Notes: a model not told the origin generated them from the sequence alone. Positions 49,246 to 61,980 are shown, numbered from the stretch's first letter. The stretch is DNA of 64,000 bases from Cricetomys ansorgei (GCA_026225945.1 JAMJFZ010002475.1:2445001-2509000), one strand, 5' to 3'. Program-made: numbers and translations.

Positions 49246-50060
49246 CGTGTACATTGAGTTCATGATTGCGTGGACTATCAGGGGGTGGGGCTTGGCTGGA
49301 GGAAGTGAGTCACTAGAGGACACTGGAGGCATGTTGTTGACAGTAATATTCTCTCTCTCTTTTCCTTCCCTTCCCCCCTCTCTCCTTCTCTCTCTCTCTC
49401 TCTCTCCTCTCTCTCTCCCCCCTCTCTTCCTCTCTTCTAGCTACCATCCTCTGCTGTGTCCCCACATTTGCCTTGCTTCAGGGTCAAAGCCATGGAGCTA
49501 GTGTAAGAGCAAAAGTTATGTTATGAATTTTAATTACTGTGCCTGAAAGATCTATAAAGCAAGGACTGACAGCTTCCTGGAATGCTGAGCGAGGCTGTTC
49601 AAGTGAGATATAGAGAGACAGAATCCTGTAATCCCCCTTTGCCCAAAGACAATGTTGGGTGGGGGATGTCTAGATCCCATTTGGTTAATCCTACTGCACC
49701 AGATATGCTCCAAATGCACCAGATATACTTAGTCACTTGTAGGCGGGAGATAACTCAGACAGGAAGTACTTCAGGATAGAAGCTTGCCTCTGATTGGACC
49801 TTGTGGGACGTACATAGCTTTATGGGTTCTGCCTTTTAAAGCATCTGTTCCACATGATTCAGGGCCATTCTGTGCAAACTCCGGAGGTGGCAGGACCCTT
49901 CTGTGGGAACCTCAGAATGGTCCTGGTAGGAGTCCACTTTCCTGGCCAGTATTTAATTAATTTAATTAAAGCTTGATTCAAATTTGGCTCAAAACTGATG
50001 GTCTTATTCTCAACCAGTGGGATTTACACTAGTCAACCATAAATTGAAAGCTCTGCCTGC
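49246..50060 (+). repeat. family A relative interrupted by an LTR
   Basis: GAGTTCATGATTGCGTGGAC, GGAGGAAGTGAGTCACTAGA and TTCAGGGTCAAAGCCATGGA lie before the LTR at 49502. The continuation TCAACCATAAATTGAAAGCT lies after it at 50033. A CT-rich run (49340-49440) is expanded within the left part. Confidence 0.65.
49502..50028 (+). mobile_element. solo LTR nested in another repeat (CTAG duplication)
   Basis: Starts TGTAAGAGCAAAAGTTATG and ends GGGATTTACA. CTAG flanks it at 49498-49501 and 50029-50032. The 4-bp duplication fits a class I (gammaretrovirus-like) element. The repeat it interrupts resumes at 50033 (TCAACCATAAATTGAAAGC), which confirms the boundaries. An internal duplication of GCACCAGATAT lies near 49695-49725. 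Confidence 0.82.
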
Positions 50061-53000
50061 AGGTTGAGTAGGGAGAGAACTCCCATGATGTAGTTTTCAT
50101 AAGTTATCACTGGGGCTGGAGCGGGCTCTTCTATGATGTAGCTGCCTTGACTTTTGCTCTTGTATGCAACCCTAGTGCTTACCAGCTAGCCTTGGGTAGA
50201 ATGTTCTCAACCCCCTCTGGATTGAATAAATGCATGTTCATACTTCTCTGAGAGAAGTCATAAGTTGTGCATACAAAACCTTTTGAGAAACGAAGAAAAG
50301 CTTCTTTCCTCAGAGATTTCAAATGTGCTTAATGATATCTAACTATAATGTTCCCTGCTACTCTAGCTTTAGACCATGCTATTTTTCTCAAAGGGGAAAA
50401 TTACCATCTTTGAATCCTTCCTATGTTGAGCGCCCTAGAGCTCTTTAAATGGATCGACACACGGAGCTCGATTTGCTGCAAAAGTGAACCGCAAAGAAAA
50501 TATCGAAAAAAATCTAGTAGAATTTCTACATTCCACATCATTTGTTATGGTTTTTCTTGTGACAGTCAACAGGAACTTAACGTTGTAGGGTACAGGATTT
50601 AACCACGTTCTACATTTGAAAACCTCTGATTTATGGAAAACTTTTCGTTGTAAATCGCAAATTGCTGTCACAACTTTCTTATCATGTTTTTACAAAAACC
50701 ACTTTCTCTTCAGTGAAATGTGTTTTCAAATACATACATGGAATAAATACCAATTACTACAAGAAGAGGTTTGTTATACCTACAAAACTATATAGCTGAT
50801 TTTTAAATGCTGATAGCAACTGAAGTGTGGTATTTATGTCTCAAGAGTCCCCATCAAGGCATGAATCATTTCTTTAGTCATTTAAACAAAAGCATACCTT
50901 CAAGATCAGCGAGATGAATGTGCCATGATTTACCCCTGGAATGCCTCTCCTGGCAGAAGACAAAGACATCGCTGGATAATCACAAAGTAAGGTGAGATGT
51001 GGTCACATCCGCTCAGAGGAAGCATCATTCTTTCACCATCCAGAGACAGCATCATAGCTGCCACAGCATGGGGGCCTGGGAAGCGGGGAGGGGAGACAGG
51101 GTCCTTTCCTTTAAGGTGGAATCATAACCAGATGCACTTCCTTCTCATGCACACCGATGTTCGTTTGAGAGCAGCCTGATAGGAAAATAAAGCAAGAAGG
51201 AATGTGGGAAGAATGGGGGGTGGTTGGGGGTGGGGGAGCGGTGGCAGACTCAGGCCAGTACTGGAAAGAGGGAAATAATCTTTGTTCAGAAACTTTTCCC
51301 AATTTCTCTTAACAGCGTGCAGAACCATTTCAGAGCAGGTTACAGGGCGGCGAGAGGCATTGTTTTTATCTTAAAACAATCCTCAGCTGAGCTGTGACAG
51401 TGAAGAGTCGTACTAAGGTAGCATTACAAGCCTGTTTTTTGCTCTGCGATTGGGTGGCTGTACACATTCCTAGAAGGGAGAGTAATCTCTTGCACTGTGT
51501 TTTACATTTCTCACTGTGTAATGAGGAGTCTTGTGAATTATAAGCCAGTGGGTATGCTCTATTACTCTTTCAGTAGGCTGATGTTAACTTCAATTTCAGA
51601 CCGGAAGTCAGAAAAACCAAGTCTGCCCTGTCCCAGCCATGGGACATGCTGGCTCTAAGCTTATCAGAGGGCATGGGCAGTTCTGTTATTCCTCTCTAGT
51701 TTTATTCCTGCCAGTTTCTACTCGGACAGGGCAACTTAACAGTGCAGATTGCAGTTGCCAAAAAGCAGCAAGGAAAGCTGCACCACTGAAGATTTATACA
51801 GGATTGCCATGATAGTTTCTGACAGTGTGAAAAGATGTCTTAATGGTGTGTCTCTGCACGGAAAAGGAATAGAGGGAGTTAGTTTACTTATTTTTCCTAA
51901 CTTCAGGCTGGGCAGGAGCGGCTCCATAAAGCAAGCCATTCTTTTTCTAGTCCAGGTGTAGTTAGGGCCGCCTGCATATATGACCAGGGTGATCATGAGT
52001 CAAGGAGAGATTCTGTGTTAACACACATGCAACGCCCACAAAGGCCACACCATGATTTGAAAGAGCAGGGCTTCCTTACCATTTTAATTCCTGTAATAGG
52101 AGTAAGAAAAACACCATAGCCAAATACTAAAAAATGATATAAGGAAGAGAATAAATATTATATCTCTAAAAGTTTAAAAGAGTAGTCATTGTTATTGTTT
52201 TAAAAATGAAGAATGGCAATCTAAACTGTTACGTTTAACTTAGAAATGGAGAAACATCAGAAACGTCTTGAAATATGGGTATATTTTTCTTTCACATCTA
52301 CTACACTTGTATGCATTGTTACTGCATATGATTATACGCTCAGCTGCTTGGAGGACTGAATCAGAAGGACTGTGAGTTTGAGGCCAGCCTTGGCTACATA
52401 AGTGAGACCCTGTCTCATAAAAATTTGTCTCATATGTATTTGTATACTTTGAGGGTTGGGAGCGTCGTTCACACTTGTCTGGTATCCATGAGACCCTGGG
52501 TTTGATTGCCTCTGCTTCCAGATCTATAGTTTATTTTCAATGCCATATCTAATCAACGCAGGTCTGGTATTCAGGTGACTGAGACTTGTAGGTCTAGCCA
52601 TATGATAATTTGTCCATCCTTGAGGTCACTCCCAAGAGTGGGCGCTGCACCGCTGGTAATCCAGCCCTTAGTAGGCAGCTCTCCTAGAATTGCCATTGCA
52701 CACCTGTGTGTTTTCACCCGTGGCCACAATTTTCTATTCATCCAATGATTAAACTCATTCTGGTCAGAGCATACACTTTCCCGTCTTTACCTTGCTAGTT
52801 ATTTGATATGATTTGACTGAGAAATATAACCCGTGTGCCTTTCAGCTCACACTGGTGAAAGTCAATAACAAGGATAGTATTTTAATAGAGTTCTTTTGTA
52901 ACATAACCTGCCAAGGTCGGCAACCCGCTCGCCCGATGACAGCTGTCGTCACTAGGGATCTATCCACAGATGTAATTGTCAGGCGGTTTGGCTAGTCACC

Positions 53001-53955
53001 TGAGGCAGCCTTCCTAAGCCAGGCTTTCCAAGGTCAACTCTCTCACCGCCAAGCACTCATGAATCCTCTCCAGGAAGCCAGAGCAGCAACGCTCAACAGT
53101 AGAGGGTCAGCTGTGGCTCAGTTCGTACCACAACGGGGAGGTCTGGTAGCTCTGAGTCAGAGCCATTCTCTGGGCGAGAGACTGACCATTTAAAAGTCAA
53201 TAGCCTGTTTTGAATAAAATATACGATCGGTCCAATTGTTCTCAGCTTAAGGAAGCCTGACGCCGCATCAAGCGCCTAAGAGGTATTTGTCACCTCACCT
53301 ATAAATCTATCCATCCGTGCCAAGTGCAGGATGGCTCCCGTTGATAAATAAGCATATTCGATTCACGTCGAGAGTTCCCAGAGTGCTCTCGGCGAAGGTT
53401 AAAAGCACGGCGATAAAAAAAATGGCATGAGCGGAGACGGAAACAGCACGGCAGTTCCTGAGAATGAAACTGGTGGTACGGCCAGCAAAATCGGACAGAG
53501 TGCATTCGTTTTCTGAACATTTTGCAGAAGAAGCTCTTGGTTACTGTGATCCGATGTTGAAAATCTCACTTAAAACACACAAATAGAATGTATTTTTAGA
53601 AGTACACTTTAAAATGAGAATACCTGCAGTTGTTATGGCTACTAGAAGTGTTTACGTCAGAATTTTGATTAGGTTATGAGTTCAAGGGGATAATTCTCTA
53701 TTTGGAACCCAACTTTGAAGAATGCGGGTGTGGAACCAAATAACCAGCAGTGCGTTTTAGTAGACCACGTGGTGCTAACTAGGCGTCTCTACCAAATCTC
53801 AGTCTGCTGAGAAGCCTCCCAAGTTTGTGCTCTCAGTTCAGGGATCCGTATACAGAAGCCCTCCAACGTGTATAAATTAAATTTGTTTTAGGAAATGTAA
53901 ACAAATTCTTCCCTTTGAGATTTTGTGACACCGCCTCATGGGTCCCTGTCACGTA
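50061..53955. other. unassigned sequence
   Basis: Only a B1 3' fragment at 52.35 kb is recognised. Confidence 0.5.
52345..52425 (+). repeat. B1 3'-half fragment
   Basis: AGTTTGAGGCCAGCCTTGGC and AGTGAGACCCTGTCTCATAA are B1 3'-half sequence. The head is largely lost. Confidence 0.65.
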
Positions 53956-54182
53956 CAGAGGTTCTCAACCTGTGAGTAGTGACCCTTTTGGGGGTTGAAC
54001 AACCCTTTCAGAGGGGTTCATCTAAGGCCACCTGCTTGTCAGATGTTTACATTATGATTCATTACAGTGGCAAAATTACAGTTAAGTAGCAACAAAAATA
54101 ATTTTATGGTTGGGAGGGGGGTCACCACAACATGAGGGACTGTATTAAAGGGTCGTAGCATCAGGAAGGTTGAGAACCACTG
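53956..54182. mobile_element. URR1-like hAT DNA transposon (non-autonomous, 227 bp)
   Basis: Terminal inverted repeats CAGAGGTTCTCAACCT (53956-53971) and AGGTTGAGAACCACTG (54167-54182) pair over 16 bp with one mismatch. The ACCCTTT, AAAATTAC and AATAATTTTATGGTTGG landmarks between them match the rodent URR1 (hAT-Charlie) element. No transposase is encoded. An 8-bp duplication is not evident. Confidence 0.82.
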
Positions 54183-54997
54183 TGCGGCTGCCCATCTCCA
54201 GCTGCAGCCCCTGGTTGCCAGGTGTCTTGCAGCCTCTACCCATCATACGAAACTGAAATCAGCTTTTCTCTAAGGAGCCGAATCCACAATACTTCCTTCT
54301 GCCTGCAGCAATGAGCAGTCTCTGTTTTAACCGTTATTTATCTCACAAATGACGGAACAAAGTCAGACATATTCATCACTCGAATATCATTTTGAGGTTG
54401 CACGTAAATAAGTTCTGAGATCAGAAACTTCCTTCAACACACGCGAGGCGGGCTCTGCCCCTGCTGAGTGAGCGGGCCAGAGGCTGAGGAGCTCTGTGGC
54501 GCACAGTAGGTCTTCACTGAGGTTCAGGCTCCTATTTGTTTATAAGAATCTCAAAACAATGAGCAGGTTGAAGGATGAACGAAAGGCTAATGTTGGCGAT
54601 GCAAAGATTTTGCAGACGCAGGAACTCCCACATCGAGTATGTTTCCTAAAGCATCTTCATGCACGCCACGGAACAGAGATGACTCTGTTTCATTTAAGCT
54701 AGAGCTAATTCCTTTAAGAACGCTTGTATTGATCTAGAGTTCTAGGAGATTAACATCCTCCAAGGTAATAGAGAAGGTCGCCGGACTACAGTTGATGTTC
54801 TCCCCAGAGCCCACCTGACTTGTTATTATTTTCCCTTGTAGAAAGTTAGATGCAGCTGTGGAACAAATAAGAATCTAACTTTTAAGACTAGAATAAGATG
54901 CAGGATGATAGATGACTTTTTAACTTTGAGACGGAGAAAAACTTCTGAAGCAAAGACAAAAAATAAGGAGAAACAAATGTTTAAGTTTTTGTATTTT

Positions 54998-55136
54998 GTC
55001 GGGCGGTGGTGGCACACGCCTTTAATCCCAGCACTCGGGAGGCAGAGGCAACTCTGTGAGTTCGAGGCCAGCTTGGTCTTCAGAATGAGTTCCAGGACAG
55101 CCAGAGTTACAACAGAGAAACCCTGTCTCAAGAAAC
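54998..55136 (+). repeat. B1 SINE, slightly deleted
   Basis: GTCGGGCGGTGGTGGCACAC head and CCTGTCTCAAGAAACAG tail. About 10 bases of the usual GGAGGATCT block are missing after GGCAGAGGCA. It has the same AGAGTTACAACAGAG variant as the 38-kb copy. Confidence 0.93.
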
Positions 55137-56941
55137 AGAAGAGAACGAAGCAAAACGAATAAAATTGTGTGTTTTAAATTCCACGATGGAAGAGGACGTG
55201 TATGAGAGGGTAAATGACATGATATATATTGGAACACACATTCATAACACAGAACAAAGCTTAACATTTTCCATATGCAAGATATACCTTTAAAACGAAC
55301 AAGAAACAAATTCACCCTGAGTATAGGAAGAAGAAAATAGTAGAGGAAACAGGGCAAATTGCCAGCGAGGCCTTCGGAAAGAATTCCAACTCATTAAAAA
55401 CCAGCGAAGCGTGAACTAGAACCAGAGCACCATTTACCTCTTCTACCAGACTGACGAAGGGGTTTGGCAGTGTAAACCATTGGGAGGTCTGAGGAGGGGG
55501 AATTCTAGAATCTCGAGATGGATGCTAGGGTTACCATATAAGCCAATGACGGGGATAGAAGAGTGACTGCACCGTTCTATTATTGGAGAAAAATAAGAAG
55601 AGTGAATGAGTTCTATTTTATTAACAGGATTCCAGCCGAAAGTGTTGTTTACTATCACACACATCGAAATCCATGCGGCCTTTCTTGTGGCAAAGGGAAT
55701 AGACAGGGCAACTGTGGCCAGGGCACGTGTTTAACGTGGCCCAGTGGGTGCTTATTGCGTGATAGCTCATCTGAAAATGGAACAACGCCACGGGTTGTTT
55801 ATAACATGGCGTTTTGATTCATTAGAAACAAATTTTACTAGGGGGACTAAAAGGGAGAGGAGAGAGGGAGGGGGAAGACAATGCGATCAGTGGTACAATT
55901 GTTCCACAATTTGTTGTCTTCTGTAGGGGTGTTTTAATTTTATCGTTTATAATGTTTCTGCTCAAGGGTCGATAAAACTGTGACAACTCATGTCGATGGG
56001 ATTGAATATTAGCTGGAGAATGACTTGAGTTTCACTCTTTGAACCATGTGGCCACCTTGATTTCCAGCTCTCGGTTCTAACGGCTGCAGCCAAGGGAGCA
56101 TAATTCGCTTCCAGCTTAATGGAACTTAGTGAACCACGCTTATCCATGTAGGGTGTCTCTATGCAGAGGAACACATGGGGCCAGGCATTTGCCTCTGATG
56201 GGAAGAGTAGGGGTGAGGTCTGCGGCAAGGAGGTGATTGACATTACTTTGTGTGAAACACAAATGGTTGTAAGCTACACCTGACAAAAATACCACTCTCC
56301 TGTGTCCGCTGAAGCTCTCTCCATGAACAGGTGATTCTCCTAGGAGCATCTACAGCAAACATATGCGAGACACACTAATACCAATTATTCACTTCTACAA
56401 AGTAAAGCTCTGAATTGCATTAGAGGTCCTACTGGCCATCTGTTAGGCGTAGATTGCACTTGTGACAAGAGTCTGTAATGGCTGAGATGTCACACTGGCT
56501 TATCAAGGAAAACATTTGGTTGGAGTGTAGAGAACAGAGTGGGAGGGTTTGGTAGGTGGTTGGCCTGGGAAAGGAAGCTGGGAATATGGAAATACTTCTG
56601 TCTGGGTTTTGCCCTCTGGCCAAGTTTCCCCTGTCTCTGATGTCCTCCTCTTTCAAATTATCTGGCCCAAAGGTCTGTTCATTAAATCCTTTCTCTGAGT
56701 AGGCTGCATCTTTTGCAGCCACAGTGTCCCCCATGTTCTTCGATGGTTGTGTGAGCACACAGAGACTGTGGCTGTTTTTTGGATTCTATGCAAAGATGAA
56801 AGTGAGGGGTCCTTTGATCACCGCATCATTAATTTAACATCATGATCCTGGCCTTCAGGTATCCTTGGCTGCCACAAACCATTCCTGCTTCAGTGTAGCA
56901 CCTGGGACTTAAGAAATCTTGATTCTCAGTGAAAACCAAGA
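55137..56941. other. unassigned sequence
   Basis: No gene or repeat recognised. Confidence 0.5.
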
Positions 56942-57298
56942 CTATATATAATCTATGTATACATCTCTATATACATTAGATGTATAGACACAGTATATAC
57001 ATATAATGTATAACATAATTCTATTATACAATGTATAATATACACATATTATACTATATATTATATAAATAATATAAATATTAATAAATAAAAAAGATTT
57101 TCAATAAATTTATATAATACACATATATATTATATACACGTATAATATACAGATATAATATACAGATATGTTATATCTGTATATTATACATATATGTGTG
57201 TATACATATACATGTGTATACCTATGTATATTATACATATACATCTATGTATATATACATATATAATTATATGTTATATAATCTATAGTATATAATTG
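56942..57298 (+). repeat. large TA-rich tract with palindromes
   Basis: About 350 bp of TATA, ATAC and ATGT alternation, including an inverted repeat with 16-bp arms at 57154-57169 and 57173-57188. Confidence 0.9.
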
Positions 57299-57880
57299 TC
57301 AGAAATGATCATCTCCTCATTAAAGATTTTCCAAAATTTACACCACGTTCTCTTCTCCTGATATCTCAACAAGTTTGGTTCTTAATCTTTCTGGGACTTT
57401 TCCTTAGATATTCAGATGGGACTGTGTCTAAAGAAATAGGCTAAGTTGTAGAATACGATATGATATTGGATTGGAAGAATGGCAGTCAGGAAAAACAGAA
57501 AGGGAAGGGGCAGTGTAGAGGGCAGAGGAGAAAAAATGGAAAAGCATGTATGCCTTGAGCAGCGAAGAGGCACCGAGGGCCTGCGTAGAGATACAGAACA
57601 CTATGCTGGTTGAGGTTTGGAAATGAAGAGCTGGAGTTCGTATTACTTAGAATATATTGACTCTGAAGTTCCTTGGCAAATGTAAGAGGGGTTGTCAGTC
57701 AGCAGAGGGACTACGTAGTATGTCAAGCATCCACATGCGTATATTTTAGAGTAAAATTGCAGGCAAGTCGGCAAATATTTGTATTCTACTTATGGAGGAT
57801 GTGTGGCTACTGATCTCAGGAGCAAGGCTAGAGTTGACTATTTCAGCTACAGAAATCAGTGTTAATTAGTTACAGGAAAT

Positions 57881-58190
57881 GTGGTGGGTTTGAATAAGAA
57901 TGACCTCATAGACTCATATAATTGAATGCTTAGTCATTAGGAAGTGGCACTACTTGGGGAGGATTGGGAGGTGTGGCCTTGTTGGAGTAGGTGTGGCCTT
58001 AGTGCAGGCTTTATTGTATTACTGGGGGTGGGCCCAAGGTAGGCCCAGTGTCTCTCTCTTCTTACCCTATGCGGACTCACATGACAGGGCTAAACCTCTG
58101 AAACTGTAAGCAAGCTCCCACTCAATGTTTCCTCTTCCAAGGGTTGCCACGGCCATGGTCTCTCCACAGCGACAGAATGCTGACTAAGAC
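57881..58190 (+). repeat. rodent repeat, family A
   Basis: GTGGGTTTGAATAAGAATGA, GGAGGTGTGGCCTTGTTGGA, TAAACCTCTGAAACTGTAAG, ending with ATGCTGACTAAGAC. It is well preserved and is the last large repeat before the PCDH15-like region. Confidence 0.8.
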
Positions 58191-58381
58191 CGAGTGTTCA
58201 AGTGATTATAAAAGTGTTTTTATGAATAAGTAAGTAGTATGTTAGGAAACACAGGCTACTTTATGTAGAACACGGGTACATGAACACATGGTTGAAATGA
58301 AAAAATATGGGAATGAACATTGAAAAATACATATTTCTTCCTTTTTTTTTTTTTTAAAGATAAGGGATGTCAGAGAAGATT

Positions 58382-58491
58382 TTTATTGTTTAGTAGCAAA
58401 ATTAAGTTGAATAAGCAGACTGGCAAAGGATCACTGGTTTTATCTCCATCTGAAAGAATAAGGAGACATCTTTTTCAAATAGAAATTTATT
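58382..58491 (-). terminator. two possible polyadenylation hexamers downstream of the candidate exon
   Basis: TTTATT at 58382-58387 and 58486-58491 reads AATAAA on the minus strand, about 730-840 nt past the TAG of the 59.2-kb candidate exon. They are compatible with a 3' UTR over 58.4-59.2 kb, but such hexamers are common in AT-rich DNA. Confidence 0.2.
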
Positions 58492-59219
58492 TGCAAAACA
58501 TTGTGTAATGTATAGCAATGTATTTTAACTCAGACTTCGATTTTCTTCAAACAGTAACATAATATTTAAGGAAGAACAGGCGTTTGGATAAAAAAAAAAG
58601 AATATGTTGGGAAAGCAACCGATGTATTGATAATTTTTCAAACCCCTGACAGCTTTTACATTCTCCGTACGTGTGCTTAGCTTACCATAAACTTAAACTA
58701 GATTTCAATGGAAAAAACAAAACAAAACAAAAACAAAACTAAACGCAATCCACTAATGCTGAAACAAGAAAGAAATGCAACAAGGAATTCGTGTTATCAT
58801 CCTGGAATAGGGAGAGACTTTCTATATGGAAGGGAGTCCTGAATATTATTTGAACTTACCCCTCAGATGCACCACAGTGGTTTTTACAGACACAGCAGGC
58901 ATCTGCCCTGAGAATAGATTCTTAGCACTTCCTGCCTATTTAAACCAGTAAACTGAAGTAATCTGCAAGTTCCTCTGGCTCCGTAAAGTGCAGGCAACCG
59001 ACCAAGCAGAACCAGAGATAGAAGAAGGTCCATGGAAGGAAGAAAGACGACATTCAACAGTTCCTTGCTCTGTGATACATACGTGTTATTAACACTTTGT
59101 AGCGACAGTGGCTGTTTTGAAGAACCACAGAGTGCAACGGACATGTATTAACACCACTGCTGACAGTGAGGACTTCAAGGCGTGCCTTTTCCTGTACTTT
59201 AAGAAGATCCTTGGGGCCC

Positions 59220-59458
59220 CTATTCAGTTGGAAGTCTCAGGGTTTTCAACCAATGAGAAGAATAAATAGAGAGAGGCTCTGAGTACACTGTGAGCTGATT
59301 GGTCACAGGACCAATACCCGCTGCGCTGACTGTCTTTGCTTCTACTTCCTTGACTTTCCTGTCTGCAAGGCTGAAGTCATGGTTCACAGCAGGACTATGG
59401 TCCCCTGCTGCTTCTGCTGGTTTGCTAGGAGCTGCTGGGCTGTTTTGCCTTATTGGAG
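59220..59458 (-). CDS. candidate second alternative tail exon downstream of the PCDH15-like exon
   Basis: Not securely recognised. On the minus strand a long pyrimidine-rich run with TTTCTTTTGCTTTTG is followed by CACCAG and then an open frame of 78 codons to TAG. The predicted peptide starts Pro/Ala/Ser-rich (residues 1-25, QNSPAAPSKPAEAAG), continues with a charged ADRKVKEVEAK segment, and ends SEPLSIYSSHWLKTLRLPTE. This is the kind of low-complexity, Ser/Thr-rich tail expected of a cytoplasmic domain. It lies on the same strand as the PCDH15-like exon, about 2.7 kb downstream, in repeat-free DNA, so it could be another alternative tail exon. Against this, the acceptor gives phase 1, whereas the 62-kb exon is phase 0, so the two could not share a donor. 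The open frame extends upstream of the acceptor, and an overlapping plus-strand frame of 89 codons exists, so chance is possible. Confidence 0.35.
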
Positions 59459-61958
59459 CTGGTGTTGATCGAGAACAAAAGCAAAAGAAACTTCCCAATC
59501 CCCTTCTAGGAAAACCAGCCACAGATTTCCTTATACACACGCTTACATGTAAATACCATCGACGTTAACTCTTCTTAAGATTGACCGTACCTGTGTTCTG
59601 CAGCTTTAATTACGAGTCAGGATTTTATGGACTATTCAAAGTTCCATCAGTGTAATGATTCAGCTGACCTGGTTTTATTTAGCCAGCGTTTTAGTGGTGT
59701 CTCTTTTCTCCAAATACATCAACCAAATATTTTATTTGGTTGTTCCACACTAATGCTGCTTATCTTTATTTCACCCTAGGGATAGATTAGCCTCAAGATC
59801 ATTTGTAGCAAAATGATCATCTTGTAAGTGCGGAAACGCGCATGCCCCCTGGGTTTTAATAGCTGAATATTGCCTTACAAAGTGTGAACCCGGAGATGCA
59901 GTGTTTTCCATCAAGGTAGGACAATAGTCTTCAACAACAAACCAAACCAAACCAAACAGCAACAACAACAAAAACCCAAAACTGATCTTCAGAACTGTGC
60001 TCAGATCTTAACAGTGACCACAGAAATTTTCTGAGACCCACACAGCTCTTTCTAAAATCCTCGTATCTTATCCCCAATCTCGAGTTTATTTTTTTTTTCA
60101 ATAGCAATAACCAAAGCATAAAACACTACAAACTCCCTTACCAAAATATAAGAAACTGTGGCTCGAAGAAAAATTATTGTGGAAGGAACAGCAACAAATA
60201 AGTTAAATTTTACAGCCAAAAACTAAAGGAAGGGAAAAAAAATACACAGAGCTGTATGTACAAAGAATACCATCGGAGGCAAATATACATTACCATGGAA
60301 TGTTGTGAAAATATTAAATTATATTCAGTGATCAATGATTGAGCTAGTAGGGAAATATGAATGCTTAATCTGAGATCTATACAAAGTATTTTATGTCACA
60401 AACAATTGCTTTGGTGCTTGAAAACAAAAAAAGACCATCAGTACAACATTGCTTCACAAACTTCAATATGCATACACGCCGTCTTAGACGTTGTGAAAAT
60501 GTACGTCCTTGCTAATAAGCCTGCAGGTGTGGACATGACTTTATATTTCTAATATTACCATATTAGCGCTGATGCATTTTCTAAGGGTATTGAAAAGGAA
60601 CTAATTCCCAATAAGATGAGATGTCAGGGTATGACTCCACATATGTTCAGAAGTCCTAAATAAAAACATACTAGTCACAGAAATTGGCAAGTGTGTGAAT
60701 ATAATTACTTTGTAAGTAAGAAAATGTAATCACAAGAAAACATTTTTTAAATGTGAACCATGTAAGGGGAATAATTAATAAAGCACTATTCAGTTCTTCA
60801 ACCACACAATAAGCATGCCCGAGGGAATTTAACTGAAATATGAACTTGGTCAATATAGTGCAAAATTTGTAGTGAACCATATCTATGTCACACTAAGACA
60901 CAGTCAATAAAATTCTGAATTCTCTTAGACTACATTGGTCATCCTTTCTACATCTGCAGAAAATGCAATGCACAGGGAGATTTTTAAAGGATATTTTGTT
61001 TAGTTTCTATCATTGGTAAAACGCTATGCTTTGTTCATAGGGGGAAAATGAAGATTGTGTTCTTTGATTAAATAAAAATGTGCAGAGCATCATTTTCTGG
61101 CTCTGGACACATAGCACATAAATCCGTGCATTAAAATCATCTATACAGAAACTAGAGCCGGGACAAGTTAAATTCAGCACCAGTGCAACAAAGCTGTGGA
61201 GTTGCAGCCCGTATAGACATTGTTTATGTCCCAGATACTGACACATCCTTGCATGCTGGGCTTATAGGCTATTCATGTCTAGTCACATTAAGTGAGACTC
61301 GTCTGCCTTGCCACGTCATCCACAGAGCCTGGATTCTACAACCACTGTTGCCTATTTGATCCTCTCAACTCTTCGGTGAGCTTTTTCCGAGAGTGAGGTT
61401 TTTATGCTGCTCCAAACAGTTACTGAATTTCAAGCGGTTAAATTATTTGCTACTTTGGAGTGGGCGGAGTTTGTGCAGACACGTGTGGGCATGCACCAGG
61501 TAAAACTGTAAATTATGTTTATTAAAAGTTTTGCCTCAAGTGTTCTTCCTAAAGCCAAAAAAAAAAAAAAAAAAGTATTCCTTCAAAATCTTTAAAACTT
61601 CATTGTGGATAATAAGTAAGGTAACTTCAGGATTAAAAAAAAATAACTTAGAAGAGATTCCCACATGATACTGTTGCTTCGCGAGTCTGGTTTTCATTTA
61701 TAAAGTCAGCGCAGTACAGACAATATCTGTATAAATCTCATACCTATAAAAATCCCGGACCCCATAGAAAATAAAACTGGAGCACAATCTATGTTAACCA
61801 AAAAATATAAGTGATTTTTAGCAAGTTATTTCTTGTTTAGTACGATGAAAACTAATTCAAGATCCAAGAAAACAGCCAAACCCTGGAGTGATACGTTGTT
61901 TTGTGAATTGAATCTGTCCATAAAGGTTTTCTGAGGCTAACAACCGATACAAATGCAA

Positions 61959-61980
61959 TCTCTCTCTCTCTCTCTCTCTC
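61959..61980 (+). repeat. (TC)n microsatellite
   Basis: About 11 TC units next to the possible minus-strand polyadenylation signal. Confidence 0.9.

Noticed and set aside
55022..55357. 111-codon minus-strand frame
   Set aside because: Its C-terminal part is antisense B1 sequence; the rest has no support.
59299..59568. 89-codon plus-strand frame with hydrophobic stretch
   Set aside because: It overlaps the minus-strand candidate exon and has no start context, splice sites or recognisable domain. The minus frame has the better signals.
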